Shown piece after piece: positions 1-8,521 of a DNA stretch of 25,701 bases. Every line of letters begins with the position of its first letter. Position 1 is the stretch's first letter. The DNA comes from JBJENW01 sp051880395 (lineage in GTDB: Bacteria; Bacillota; Clostridia; Lachnospirales; Lachnospiraceae). Location of the stretch: NCBI GenBank assembly GCA_051880395.1, contig JBJENW010000030.1, forward strand, positions 1 through 25,701, in the 5' to 3' direction. The notes under the pieces were generated by a model. The model was given only the letters and a program-made list of their open reading frames with translations. It was not told the DNA's origin and searched no databases. Both the position numbers and the translations under genes were made by a program.

Positions 1-2207
1 AGCGTCTGATACAATTTCGAAAGATATTCATTGTAACTGGTCAGTTTTACACCGGCGGTCTGCAGAACCAGAGTGGAAAGATAATTGGCACTGATCTTAT
101 CGATGTATGCTTCATCAATATCATAATTTGCCCAGATCACAAACGGTGTGACATAGCGGTTTTGTGTCTGCTTGATGTTTAACTTATCCAGACCCGTACC
201 GATCAGACTTTCAAAAAAGCTGCTTTCCAGATACGGCTGGTGGTCTCCGAACATACAGATGATCGTCGGTTCTTTTTGCTGATTGAAATATTCGACCAGA
301 TGTTTAAATGCCTGATCGGATTCATACACCAGAGAGAGATACCGGTTTGCACGCGTATAGTGTGGATACTGGTTGTTCAGATAAATCTTCTGGAAAAAGT
401 TTGAGTAGGAAACGACATAGCCTCCATGGTTCTGCATCGTCACATTGAATAAGAACATTGGTTTGCCTTCCTCTTTTTCTTCGTACATCTGTTCTATTTT
501 TTTGAAATCGTAGTCATCACTGATATACCGGCGCAGCAGTAATTTTTCGCCCGGATACTGCTTATCAAGACCGTTTTGCAGAACAGTGACATTGTTTGCT
601 TTTTTGTAATCTTCTAGTACCTGATTGTCGATCATGTCTTCAATGGAGGTAAATTTGTCAAAACCCATCAGTGGATATACCGTCGTTCGATTCCAACCGG
701 ATGCATAATAAGGATGAAATGCTCCCTTACTGTAATTTTGCGCACCGAGTGTTGTGGCAAGCGATGGCTGATCGTGTTTCAGATAAAGCTGGTAAACATT
801 TGATCCGGCAGGCAAAAATGCCATGGAATTTCCAGTTAAAAATTCAAATTCCGTATTGCTTGTTCCGGCACCGTTGACTGGCACATACAGATTTCCTTTG
901 ATCGTATTTTTGGTCAGACTGTGGAGAAATGGCATACAATCTGCATTTGTATCCAGCTTTCCGAGTACATTTAAATCTGCAAGTGATTCATTCATAATGC
1001 AGATAATATTCGGATTCGATTTATCTTCGCTGTCAGCCGGTGTTTTCTCGGCCTGATTGATAAGCGAGGCATCCGTTCCGGAAAAAAAAGTGGAAGCGGT
1101 ATCAGTTGTATCTGCCTGGCTGGAACCAGCAGCATCAGCGGTTGGTGCCTGTTTTGTGTGAGTTTGTTTGTCTTCTACTTTTGCAGGTGAATTCTGACTC
1201 TTGGAAAAGACAGAAAGCCCATGGTCTGTTACTTTTTCCTTTTGATGCTTCGAAATTTCAGGAGAACCATCGGCATCAGAAAGAGTGAATGATCCGGCAG
1301 GATCCGGCGCATTTTCAATATCTGTGCCGGTGATACGGTCCTTTATGCTGTAATCTTTGATAGAAGTTAAAAGCAAATCGGAGATGTCATCCGAGTCATA
1401 TCCTGTCGGCTTGCTCACACGAATATATTTGGTATTCAGACAAAAGCTTAACACGGTACCGTAATTGCGGTAACCGCGCGCCTGGTCCCAGAAATCCGGT
1501 TTCAATCCCTGATCAGCGGCCAGATCGGTACCGTAAAAGGCACCGAGAATGACACTTAATGCTGCAAGAGAAGAAATTCGGGGAAGAAGACGCTCTTTGA
1601 GAGAAAAAGACTTCTTTTTTAACTTCAATCCCAAAATTACCAGAAAGCATAGAAGCAAAAAGGCGATCACAATACGGTAATTAATATGGTATGTATAATT
1701 ACTTGACACATTTAAACCGGTCTTGACGGTTGCGATGTCCAAAGGAACAATCGGACTGCCGCGAAAATCCGTGACATAGTAATTTACAATGCCAAATATA
1801 AATACGACCGGACTCCAGAGCAAAATGGAAAACCGTACGCTGCCAGAAATCACATAAGTGAGCAGATAAAATGCCAGATATGCGATATAGTTTGCGAGAA
1901 ATGTACGGTTATCAAAGTCGTATATAAAGATGTCATTAATGCACTCAAGCATCAGCATGGAAAGCAGCGGGGCCAAAAAAAAGCAGGTGGTATGAACTAC
2001 GGCAGAAGGCTTTCCTTTCCATGTAAATTGAATGGCACTTAACATGCCGCACAGCAGTGCTAAAAATCCTGCTGTAATAAAAAATGCAAATCCATATGTC
2101 GTTGCGCCGTTGAAAAACAGATTTCGACATAAGAGGATCGCAAAAAATAAAACCAGAGTGACAAAACCTCCGGTAATCAGATGTTTTTTGTCTGTATCAA
2201 CACGCAT
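1..2207 (-). CDS. LTA-synthase-like membrane sulfatase (C-terminus cut off by window edge)
   Basis: The minus-strand frame is open from ATG at 2207 to the window edge, about 735 codons. The start is preceded by AAGGAAGG and an extended -10 element. The N-terminal ~235 residues contain several hydrophobic membrane segments, including SPIVPLDIAT near 151-160, a motif common in this family. Residues ~295-395 form a hydrophilic Ser/Thr/Asp/Lys-rich linker. The extracellular sulfatase-type domain starts near 400: NIICIMNES (metal ligand Glu about 407), GAGTSNTEF (candidate nucleophile Thr about 449), then QNHGGY and MFGDHQP with the late Asp/His ligands. Family enzymes (Pfam Sulfatase, LtaS-like) transfer phosphoglycerol or phosphoethanolamine groups on envelope polymers; the actual substrate here cannot be told. 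A related gene lies on the same strand beyond gdhA. The membrane-sulfatase class is secure, the substrate is not. Confidence 0.88.
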   Translation of the reverse strand, partial: MRVDTDKKHLITGGFVTLVLFFAILLCRNLFFNGATTYGFAFFITAGFLALLCGMLSAIQFTWKGKPSAVVHTTCFFLAPLLSMLMLECINDIFIYDFDNRTFLANYIAYLAFYLLTYVISGSVRFSILLWSPVVFIFGIVNYYVTDFRGSPIVPLDIATVKTGLNVSSNYTYHINYRIVIAFLLLCFLVILGLKLKKKSFSLKERLLPRISSLAALSVILGAFYGTDLAADQGLKPDFWDQARGYRNYGTVLSFCLNTKYIRVSKPTGYDSDDISDLLLTSIKDYSIKDRITGTDIENAPDPAGSFTLSDADGSPEISKHQKEKVTDHGLSVFSKSQNSPAKVEDKQTHTKQAPTADAAGSSQADTTDTASTFFSGTDASLINQAEKTPADSEDKSNPNIICIMNESLADLNVLGKLDTNADCMPFLHSLTKNTIKGNLYVPVNGAGTSNTEFEFLTGNSMAFLPAGSNVYQLYLKHDQPSLATTLGAQNYSKGAFHPYYASGWNRTTVYPLMGFDKFTSIEDMIDNQVLEDYKKANNVTVLQNGLDKQYPGEKLLLRRYISDDYDFKKIEQMYEEKEEGKPMFLFNVTMQNHGGYVVSYSNFFQKIYLNNQYPHYTRANRYLSLVYESDQAFKHLVEYFNQQKEPTIICMFGDHQPYLESSFFESLIGTGLDKLNIKQTQNRYVTPFVIWANYDIDEAYIDKISANYLSTLVLQTAGVKLTSYNEYLSKLYQT

Positions 2208-2238
2208 TTTTTTTCCTTCCTTTCATTTTAACTTTTCC

Positions 2239-2247
2239 ATTATACCA
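2239..2247 (-). promoter_or_regulatory. Extended -10 promoter of the first LTA-synthase-like gene
   Basis: On the minus strand the sequence reads TGGTATAAT, a perfect TATAAT with the TGn extension. No good -35 hexamer stands 17 bases upstream; that stretch is T-rich. The predicted start would give a leader of about 25 bases carrying AAGGAAGG before the ATG at 2207. Confidence 0.6.
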
Positions 2248-2304
2248 CAAACGACGAAAAAAAAGGGTGAAAAAAATGTTAAGATTTCTTTTCTATCTCA
2301 ACCA

Positions 2305-2584
2305 TGGTTACGGTTCACACGTTTATCAAAACTGGACGCTCAGAAAGTTTGTCTGCAGGTGCTTCACGCGGGGCCGCCTTCCGAAAAAACATGGCTCCTG
2401 CTTCGGTGAGCTATGTTCTAAGAGAGCCTAACACTCTCAGGATTGCCTTCGAGCGTAAGGCTCTCTAAGAACAGGATCTCACCTTCGCACGCCAAAACGT
2501 TTTTTCGGAAGGTGGCCCCGCGTGAAGCACCTGCAGACAAACTTTCTGAGCTGTGAACTGGAAACGACGTGTAAACAGTAACCG
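2305..2584. repeat. Giant imperfect palindrome with a 53-bp near-perfect inverted repeat
   Basis: Arms 2338-2390 and 2499-2551 are 53 bases each and reverse-complementary with a single G/T exception (2376 against 2513). The 108-base interior holds two further paired blocks: 2405-2410 with 2478-2483, and 2414-2429 with 2458-2473 (15 of 16 pairs). Weaker complementarity continues outward to about 2305 and 2584. It lies between divergent promoters, so it is not a terminator for either gene, and no T-tract follows it. It contains no convincing reading frame. It could be a MITE-like non-coding insertion, a structured RNA gene or a protein-binding palindrome. Together with the two promoters it accounts for most of the 486-bp gene-free stretch 2208-2693. 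Confidence 0.85.
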
Positions 2585-2621
2585 TATTTTGGTAAAAATA
2601 TAAAAAAGTTGAAAAAAATAA

Positions 2622-2650
2622 TTGTGTAATTGGCGATTTTATACTAAAAT
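2622..2650 (+). promoter_or_regulatory. Candidate gdhA promoter
   Basis: TTGTGT (2622-2627) and TAAAAT (2645-2650) are separated by exactly 17 bases. The predicted start would leave a leader of roughly 36 bases with AAAGGAG before the gdhA ATG. It lies 38 bases right of the palindrome. Called from hexamer resemblance only. Confidence 0.5.
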
Positions 2651-2693
2651 AGAAACGTGGGATTAATATTATTTAGTAAAGGAGACTTAAAAA

Positions 2694-4028
2694 ATGAGTT
2701 ATGTTGATGATGTACTAGCGAAAGTAAAAGAAAAAAATGCTTCCGAACCGGAATTCCTTCAGGCAGTTACTGAGGTTTTAGAGTCTTTGAGACCGGTAAT
2801 TGATGCAAACGAGGAAAAATACAGAAAAGAAGCATTATTAGAGAGAATGTGCGAGCCGGACAGACAGTTCAAATTCCGTGTACCGTGGGTAGACGATAAG
2901 GGTCAGGTTCAGGTAAACACCGGATATCGTATCCAGTTTAACAACAGTATTGGACCGTATAAGGGAGGATTACGTCTGCATCCTTCTGTAAATACCAGTA
3001 TCATTAAATTCTTAGGATTCGAGCAGGTGTTCAAAAACTCCTTAACAGGGCTTCCAATCGGTGGAGGTAAAGGTGGTTCTGATTTCGATCCGAAGGGAAA
3101 ATCAGACAGAGAAGTGATGGCATTCTGCCAGAGCTTTATGACAGAGTTATGCAAATACATTGGTGCAGATGTCGATGTTCCGGCTGGTGACATCGGAACC
3201 GGTGCAAGAGAGATCGGTTATTTATTCGGACAGTATAAAAAAATCCGTGGTACATACGAAGGCGTTCTGACAGGAAAAGGATTAACCTATGGTGGTTCTC
3301 TTGCCCGTACAGAAGCAACCGGTTATGGTTTATTATACATCACAGAAGAATTATTCAAAGATCATGGCGATAGCTTAGAAGGCAAGACAGTTGTTGTATC
3401 TGGTGCAGGAAACGTAGCAATTTATGCGATCCAGAAAGCACAGCAGTTAGGCGCAAAAGTTGTGACATGTTCCGATTCTACTGGTTGGATTTATGATCCG
3501 GAAGGTATTGATGTAGAATTATTAAAAGAAGTAAAAGAAGTTAAGCGTGCACGTTTAACAGAATATGCAGCAGCAAGATCGAGCGCTGAATATCATGAAG
3601 GACGCGGCGTATGGCAGATCAAATGTGATGTCGCACTTCCTTGCGCAACACAGAACGAACTGTTATTAGAAGATGCAAAAGTGTTAGTAGCAAATGGCGT
3701 AAAAGCTGTCTGCGAAGGTGCAAACATGCCAACTACTTTAGATGCAACCAAATATCTGCAGGATAACGGTGTATGGTTCATCTGTGGTAAAGCATCAAAT
3801 GCCGGTGGTGTTGCTACATCTGCTCTGGAAATGTCTCAGAACAGCGAGCGTTTAAGCTGGACATTCGAAGAAGTAGATTCTAAACTGAAACAGATCATGG
3901 TCAACATTTATCACAACATCGATGATGCTGCAAAACGTTATGGTATGGAAGGTAACTACGTTGCTGGTGCAAACATTGCAGGATTTGAAAAAGTTGCAGA
4001 GGCAATGCTCGCTCAGGGTGTTTGCTAA
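2694..4028 (+). CDS. gdhA: NADP-type glutamate dehydrogenase
   Basis: The 444-residue protein has the usual length of hexameric bacterial glutamate dehydrogenases, which interconvert 2-oxoglutarate plus ammonium and glutamate in the cytoplasm. Visible hallmarks are GPYKGGLRLHPSVN (88-100), the glycine-rich catalytic loop PIGGGKGG with Lys126, the PAGDIGTGAREIGYL block with Asp166, and the Rossmann motif SGAGNVA (236-242). NADP preference is inferred from overall similarity to the biosynthetic GdhA class, not from a proven cofactor residue. AAAGGAGA stands just before the ATG. The gene is monocistronic: its own promoter lies upstream and a strong terminator follows. Its codon use, rich in TTA and GCA, looks like that of a highly expressed gene. 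Confidence 0.96.
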   Translation: MSYVDDVLAKVKEKNASEPEFLQAVTEVLESLRPVIDANEEKYRKEALLERMCEPDRQFKFRVPWVDDKGQVQVNTGYRIQFNNSIGPYKGGLRLHPSVNTSIIKFLGFEQVFKNSLTGLPIGGGKGGSDFDPKGKSDREVMAFCQSFMTELCKYIGADVDVPAGDIGTGAREIGYLFGQYKKIRGTYEGVLTGKGLTYGGSLARTEATGYGLLYITEELFKDHGDSLEGKTVVVSGAGNVAIYAIQKAQQLGAKVVTCSDSTGWIYDPEGIDVELLKEVKEVKRARLTEYAAARSSAEYHEGRGVWQIKCDVALPCATQNELLLEDAKVLVANGVKAVCEGANMPTTLDATKYLQDNGVWFICGKASNAGGVATSALEMSQNSERLSWTFEEVDSKLKQIMVNIYHNIDDAAKRYGMEGNYVAGANIAGFEKVAEAMLAQGVC

Positions 4029-4060
4029 TCACGTAATTTTAGCATAATAAATAATATGAA

Positions 4061-4093
4061 AAAGCCCCGGGAATGTCGAATTCCCGGGGCTTT
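4061..4093. terminator. Bidirectional terminator between gdhA and the convergent synthase gene
   Basis: A perfect 14-bp stem (4061-4074 with 4080-4093) encloses the 5-base loop GTCGA and contains CCCCGGG. A T-rich run follows on the plus strand, and the minus strand continues into TTTTT past the stem. It therefore serves gdhA from the left and the convergent gene ending at 4099. Confidence 0.93.
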
Positions 4094-4098
4094 CTATT

Positions 4099-6252
4099 TT
4101 ATTTTTCATCGTCAGTCTGTGGTGCGACTTCTGCTTTTTGATCAGCGCTCTGACTTCCAATCTGGCGCGGATTTTCAAAGATATAAGTCGGTGACTCGCG
4201 AAACAGTGTGCTTCTGGAACCATAAATCTGTACGCATACACGATCGCCTTCGGTAATATCATCTTCATTGATCAAAAGCTGTGCATCGCTGACAAATTTC
4301 GTGTCAACCACTTTTCCGTTTACAGCAATTTTGGAATATGAGGTAAAGTTCTCTCCGTATACACGGATCTTCCCGTCATTTGTCCGCATGAAGTAATCAA
4401 TGGACAATTCATCAAGTCCCATCACAAGATCGGTTGCAGGATATTTATCCTTGCCATCGTAAGCATATCGTTTCCCGTATAAAAGGTCGTACTGCAGGTT
4501 ATCCATGCCGTCTTTGTAAGCAACATATCCGCTGTCTCCAGGTTGCTGCATACGGTCCTGATGGTAGGTAAACATCGTTCCTTCGTGGATGCCCGCCTGT
4601 GCAGTCATAGCAGCCATCAGCTGATAGCTGGTCAGGTCGCGGTCTTTTTTCTTCATGCCAAAATTGTTCCAGGTGACATATTTGGTTTTGAAGATTGAAC
4701 CTGTCTTCATATCGTGACTCTGCAGATTGAGGGATGGAAGGTGATCGCCGAAGAAAACAACCATGGTATCTTCGCCCCGTTTGTTTAAAGCAGAGGTCAG
4801 ATTGTTGATAAACTGATCCACTTCATGAATCTGATTAATGTAGTACTCCCACTGATAATTCGATTCCTGATCTTTGGCACCGTCGACCCGGATCGCCGGA
4901 TTGGCTAAAACTTTATGTGTCGGATAATCGCCGTGTCCCTGAACCGTGATCGTATAAACAAAATCGGACCCCTCGGTGGAATCGAGTGCTTTCAGTGTTT
5001 CATTGACTAAGATGTTGTCTTTTGGCCAGGAACCAAGCGCGGTATAATCACGGATGTTCATCAGCTCTTTGCTTGTAAATGTATCAAATCCCATTTGAGA
5101 GAAAGCATTTGCACGGCTGTAAAAGTTACCGGTGTTATTGTGTACGACATGGGTGCCGTAACCGAGTTGTGAAAGATCAGAAGCGAGGCTTTCGCAGTCG
5201 GTCTGTTTTAACGTTGTTTTGTACGGATATTCTCCGGTTCCAAAGTATTCCATGCTCATACCGGTCAATACTTCAAATTCGGTATTAGCGGTTCCGGCAC
5301 CGACGACTGGCACAGTCAGATGACCGGTGGAGAAATTTTTCTCCAGATTATGGAAGGTTGGAATTGGATCTTCGGAGCAGTTTAAAAACGAAATTTCAGA
5401 TGGATCGACAAAGGACTCCAATAAAATTACGATGATATTCGGAGCATTTTTCTTGTCAATGGTTGTTTCTTTGTCATTTCGATTTAATTTTTCCGTGATA
5501 TTTGCAATGGTCTTTTCGGAGTAATCATCCGGTTTATTGATGCCGCGGTCGACGACACTCGAAGAAAATCCATATACAAATCCATAATCTTCATATCCTT
5601 GTGCAATATTTGTAAAATATGAAGCTACAATATTTTTATTCTGTGCGGCCTGTGTTGTGATCGGAAGCATCAGACAGCAGAGAACTGCGATGCAGACCGC
5701 ATTTTGCAGACGACGTGGTTTTCCCTGGTATTTCGGTCCTTTTTTCCATAGAAAAACGGAAAAAGCGACGAAACAGCCAACAGCAGCCAAAACAAGAAGT
5801 GCTTCTGTCAGGGTAAAATAATTTGTATTCTGCATGGCAAACAGGTCTTGGATACATTTTAAATCTGTAAATCCAAACGGTGTGACACGTTTGGCGAGAA
5901 TGCAGCCGTTGATCGTGCCGAGAAAGAGCCAGAAACCACTGATCAAAAAACGCATCAGTGCACGTCTGCGAAGCAGGTAGACAATAGAGAGCGTGGAAAA
6001 TATAATAAAGGAATTATATAAAAACGCCCAGCAATGCCCGGTTACAAAAGATACTGCCGACGTAAACGAACGTCTGGAAATCACTTCAATGACAAAACAC
6101 AGCATACAGGCGAGCAGCATGTGAAATACCAGTGAAAAGCGGTTAAAAAAAGCAGCAGCAGGGCCTGGGGTCGTTGTGTTGCGGTCATTAGCGCGCGTAA
6201 TCAGTACGGGTTTTTGTGTGTCGGTTTTATGAAATAGATTCATAAGACGCAT
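4099..6252 (-). CDS. LTA-synthase-like membrane sulfatase with C-terminal TIG-like domain
   Basis: A 717-residue membrane protein. Hydrophobic segments fall near 40-58, 75-94, 103-120, 148-168 and 184-200, followed by a large extracellular sulfatase-type domain. Motifs: NIIVILLES with Glu279, GAGTANTEF with candidate nucleophile Thr321, VQGHGDY around 438-443, and FFGDHLPS with Asp503 and His504. This is the metal and phospho-enzyme set of LtaS-type glycerophosphotransferases. Beyond ~620 there is an extra 75-residue beta-rich piece (KIRVYGENF, KIAVNGKVV) that resembles an IPT/TIG fold, then a polar Gln/Asp/Glu tail. The start at 6252 is preferred to the Met at 6243 because AAAGGAG lies 10 bases upstream of it. 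Polymer and substrate are unknown. Confidence 0.9.
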   Translation of the reverse strand: MRLMNLFHKTDTQKPVLITRANDRNTTTPGPAAAFFNRFSLVFHMLLACMLCFVIEVISRRSFTSAVSFVTGHCWAFLYNSFIIFSTLSIVYLLRRRALMRFLISGFWLFLGTINGCILAKRVTPFGFTDLKCIQDLFAMQNTNYFTLTEALLVLAAVGCFVAFSVFLWKKGPKYQGKPRRLQNAVCIAVLCCLMLPITTQAAQNKNIVASYFTNIAQGYEDYGFVYGFSSSVVDRGINKPDDYSEKTIANITEKLNRNDKETTIDKKNAPNIIVILLESFVDPSEISFLNCSEDPIPTFHNLEKNFSTGHLTVPVVGAGTANTEFEVLTGMSMEYFGTGEYPYKTTLKQTDCESLASDLSQLGYGTHVVHNNTGNFYSRANAFSQMGFDTFTSKELMNIRDYTALGSWPKDNILVNETLKALDSTEGSDFVYTITVQGHGDYPTHKVLANPAIRVDGAKDQESNYQWEYYINQIHEVDQFINNLTSALNKRGEDTMVVFFGDHLPSLNLQSHDMKTGSIFKTKYVTWNNFGMKKKDRDLTSYQLMAAMTAQAGIHEGTMFTYHQDRMQQPGDSGYVAYKDGMDNLQYDLLYGKRYAYDGKDKYPATDLVMGLDELSIDYFMRTNDGKIRVYGENFTSYSKIAVNGKVVDTKFVSDAQLLINEDDITEGDRVCVQIYGSRSTLFRESPTYIFENPRQIGSQSADQKAEVAPQTDDEK

Positions 6253-6293
6253 AAAAATAATACTCCTTTCTGTTATGTAAAAATTGTTCTATT

Positions 6294-6342
6294 TAGGTAA
6301 AGTGCAAAAGTAAGGCACTTTACATACATTTTACGTTACCTA
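6294..6342. repeat. Nested inverted repeats upstream of the second synthase gene
   Basis: GTAAAGTGC (6297-6305) and GCACTTTAC (6315-6323) form a perfect 9-bp pair around a 9-base loop. An outer pair, TAGGTAA (6294-6300) with TTACCTA (6336-6342), encloses it. The cluster lies 42-90 bases upstream of the minus-strand start at 6252, a sensible place for an operator or leader hairpin. No clear promoter hexamers were found beside it. Confidence 0.5.
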
Positions 6343-6501
6343 TGAAAATATAGCTCTAATCAGGAAAAAAATCAATGGGTAACATGGATAAAAATACACT
6401 TTTTTTTTAATTTTCTCTTATTAAATATGAATAAATTGTGAATAAAATGTGAAAAAAGACCATATTATGTGTGTTTTTTTGTCGGAAAAAGGGAGCGGAT
6501 G

Positions 6502-6531
6502 CTTGAATCTTTCAAGTGAGTGCGTTACAAT
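6502..6531 (+). promoter_or_regulatory. Promoter of the GH25 envelope operon with operator-like palindrome
   Basis: TTGAAT (6503-6508) and TACAAT (6526-6531) are exactly 17 bases apart. A palindrome, CTTGAA-TCT-TTCAAG (6502-6516), covers the -35 box and could bind a repressor. The reading frame of the downstream gene extends left to an ATG at 6520, but that codon lies within the promoter, so the real start must be downstream at 6610. Confidence 0.68.
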
Positions 6532-6609
6532 GGGTTTACAGTTTGTGAGCCAGGAAAAAGTGTGGTTCAGAAACCAAAAAGAGAAATGAGAGCAATAAAG
6601 GAGAGACAG

Positions 6610-8463
6610 ATGAAAAAACGATTGATTGCAATTATCGTGGCACTGGCACTTGCAGCGAATACAGGGGCAGTGACAGGGACTGCGTATGAAATAGATTTGG
6701 GCAAAACACAGAGTGCAGACCAGAGTGAGGATCAGAGCATTGACCAGAGTATGGAGCAAAGCGCGGATCAAAAAAAGAACACACCGACGCAAATAGATAC
6801 GGTTTCTGTAAAACAGGAAACCAAGGACCACAGGCTGCAGATTACCTTTTCACCGAAAGAGGCGGAAAATGCAGATGGATATGAAATTGAGCAGCAGCTT
6901 TCGGATGATCCGGAATATTATGAGGTTGCAGAAATAAAAGCAGGCGAAACGCTTGCGTATGAGTCTGAGTACTTTAATGTGGGAGAACGTGTCAGATATC
7001 GTGTGTGTGCATATAAAGAAAATGAGTTTGGTGACAGAATCTATGGGGAATACGCCTATAGCACGATAAAGACAGTGGTGCCAGATCAGGTTGCTGTCAC
7101 ATCCGTGAAATCTTATAGTGAGAGTTCTGTTCAGGTAAACTGGGAAATAGCGGACGATGCGGATGGATATGAAATTTATCAGGCAGAGAAAAAGAGTGGA
7201 CCGTTTCAGCGGGTGAAAAAAGTAAAGGAATTTGATGCAGAAAAAGCAATCGTAGGTGGATTGGAATTTGGAAAAACCTATTATTATAAGGTACGTTCTT
7301 ATTCGAAAGAAGAGGATCAGAAGGTGTATTACGGCTTGTATTCCACTGTAAAATCTGTGCGAGTGACTGACACAGCACCGAAAAGTGTCAAGGTGACATC
7401 TTGTAATCCGGCGATGATTCGAATCAGCTTTTCAAAGAACACGACAGCGGATTCCTATACGATCGTGCGAAGTACATCAAAGAGCGGAACATATAAGACG
7501 ATCAAAAGTAATTTAAAGACAAACAGTTTTACAGATAAAAAAGGTCTTGTGGCAGGCAAAACCTATTATTATAAAGTCTATGCAGTGAAAAATGGAATTC
7601 ACGGTGCAGCATCATCGGCGGTTGCAGGAAAAGCAAAAACGCTGCAGGTATCAGCTTCTACATTAAAAATGATACAGGGGGAGAAACGCCAGCTTCTTTC
7701 AACAGCAATTCCGAGTACGACAATGAAATGGAAAAGTCTGACGCCGAAAGTGATTTCGATGAGCAGCTTTGGGTTAGCAACTGCCAAAGGAAACGGGAAG
7801 GCGAAGGTTCAGGTAGAAGGGCATGGGTTTAAAAAGACGATTACGATCAATGTCGGAAAGCGTGTAGATGGAATCGATGTTTCACGCTGGCAGGGAAACA
7901 TTGACTGGCCGAAAGTTGCAGCTTCAGGGAAAACATTTGCGATGCTGCGTGTATGGCATACAGCAGGAACGTTTGAAGGATCAAAAGATATTTATTTCGA
8001 GAAAAATTATACAGAAGCAAAAAAAGCAGGGTTAAAAGTCGGTTGTTATGCATATAGTACAGCAGTTAATACAAAACAGGCGAAGAAAGAAGCAGCCAAT
8101 GTGATCAAAATCTTAAAAGGGCGCAAAATGGAATATCCTGTCGTTCTGGATTTGGAAAGCAGCAATCAGCTGGCGTTGACGAATAAGCAGCGGACGGATC
8201 TGGTTTTTGCATTTAAGAAATACATAGAATCGCATGGATATAAGTTTGCACTGTATGCGAATACCTATTGGTTAGATCATTATATTGACAACAGTCGTTT
8301 AAAAGGCGTGGACCTTTGGGTGGCACGTTACAGCCCGGGACCGACAACCGGGTATGAATATCGTGGCGGTGGAAATGTTGTAATGTGGCAGTATACAAAC
8401 CGTGGAAGTGTGCCGGGAATTTCCGGAAACGTGGATTTAGATTATGGTTATAAGTCATACTAA
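6610..8463 (+). CDS. Secreted GH25 lysozyme-type muramidase with Fn3-like and Big2-like domains
   Basis: 617 residues counting from ATG 6610, chosen because AAAGGAGAG lies just before it, a signal peptide begins there (MKKRLIAIIVALALAAN), and the promoter overlaps the longer alternative. Order: signal peptide 1-25; a spacer of repeated DQS/EQS units 36-54; three fibronectin-type-III-like modules at roughly 60-155, 158-253 and 256-343, each with YxIxx and YYYKV strands; a Big2-like module 345-416; the GH25 domain 418-617. GIDVSRWQGNIDW (421-433) and VVLDLES with Asp514 and Glu516 supply the expected acidic residues for cleaving the peptidoglycan MurNAc-GlcNAc bond. It probably acts outside the cell, bound to the wall through its N-terminal modules. 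It is first in a probable three-gene operon. Confidence 0.92.
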   Translation: MKKRLIAIIVALALAANTGAVTGTAYEIDLGKTQSADQSEDQSIDQSMEQSADQKKNTPTQIDTVSVKQETKDHRLQITFSPKEAENADGYEIEQQLSDDPEYYEVAEIKAGETLAYESEYFNVGERVRYRVCAYKENEFGDRIYGEYAYSTIKTVVPDQVAVTSVKSYSESSVQVNWEIADDADGYEIYQAEKKSGPFQRVKKVKEFDAEKAIVGGLEFGKTYYYKVRSYSKEEDQKVYYGLYSTVKSVRVTDTAPKSVKVTSCNPAMIRISFSKNTTADSYTIVRSTSKSGTYKTIKSNLKTNSFTDKKGLVAGKTYYYKVYAVKNGIHGAASSAVAGKAKTLQVSASTLKMIQGEKRQLLSTAIPSTTMKWKSLTPKVISMSSFGLATAKGNGKAKVQVEGHGFKKTITINVGKRVDGIDVSRWQGNIDWPKVAASGKTFAMLRVWHTAGTFEGSKDIYFEKNYTEAKKAGLKVGCYAYSTAVNTKQAKKEAANVIKILKGRKMEYPVVLDLESSNQLALTNKQRTDLVFAFKKYIESHGYKFALYANTYWLDHYIDNSRLKGVDLWVARYSPGPTTGYEYRGGGNVVMWQYTNRGSVPGISGNVDLDYGYKSY

Positions 8464-8521
8464 GAACAGGAAGGAGTCCTTTTTCATATTATAGAAAATA
8501 GAAGCAGGGAAAAAGGAGTCA

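Larger units (their letters stand above)
6253..6609. other. Divergent intergenic region
   Basis: These 357 bases separate the minus-strand synthase gene from the GH25 gene. They hold an inverted-repeat cluster at 6294-6342 next to the synthase gene, an AT-rich middle (about 6343-6480) in which I see nothing definite, a good promoter at 6503-6531, and about 70 bases of leader ending in AAAGGAGAG before the ATG at 6610. Confidence 0.7.

Noticed and set aside
2032..2409. Plus-strand open frame running into the palindrome
   Set aside because: Antisense to the membrane-encoding start of the synthase gene and then through the left arm of the inverted repeat; no family resemblance.
6520..6609. N-terminal extension of the GH25 protein to ATG 6520
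   Set aside because: The codon lies inside the TTGAAT/TACAAT promoter, has no ribosome site, and the signal peptide begins at 6610.
6715..6775. Tandem DNA repeat or CRISPR-like array at the DQS units
   Set aside because: Short degenerate codons for a low-complexity spacer inside a coding region; no spacers of constant length.
6421..6831. 136-codon open frame on the minus strand
   Set aside because: Covers the GH25 promoter and signal peptide region; the Cys/His-rich composition is the reverse of the DQS repeat, and no ribosome site is present.
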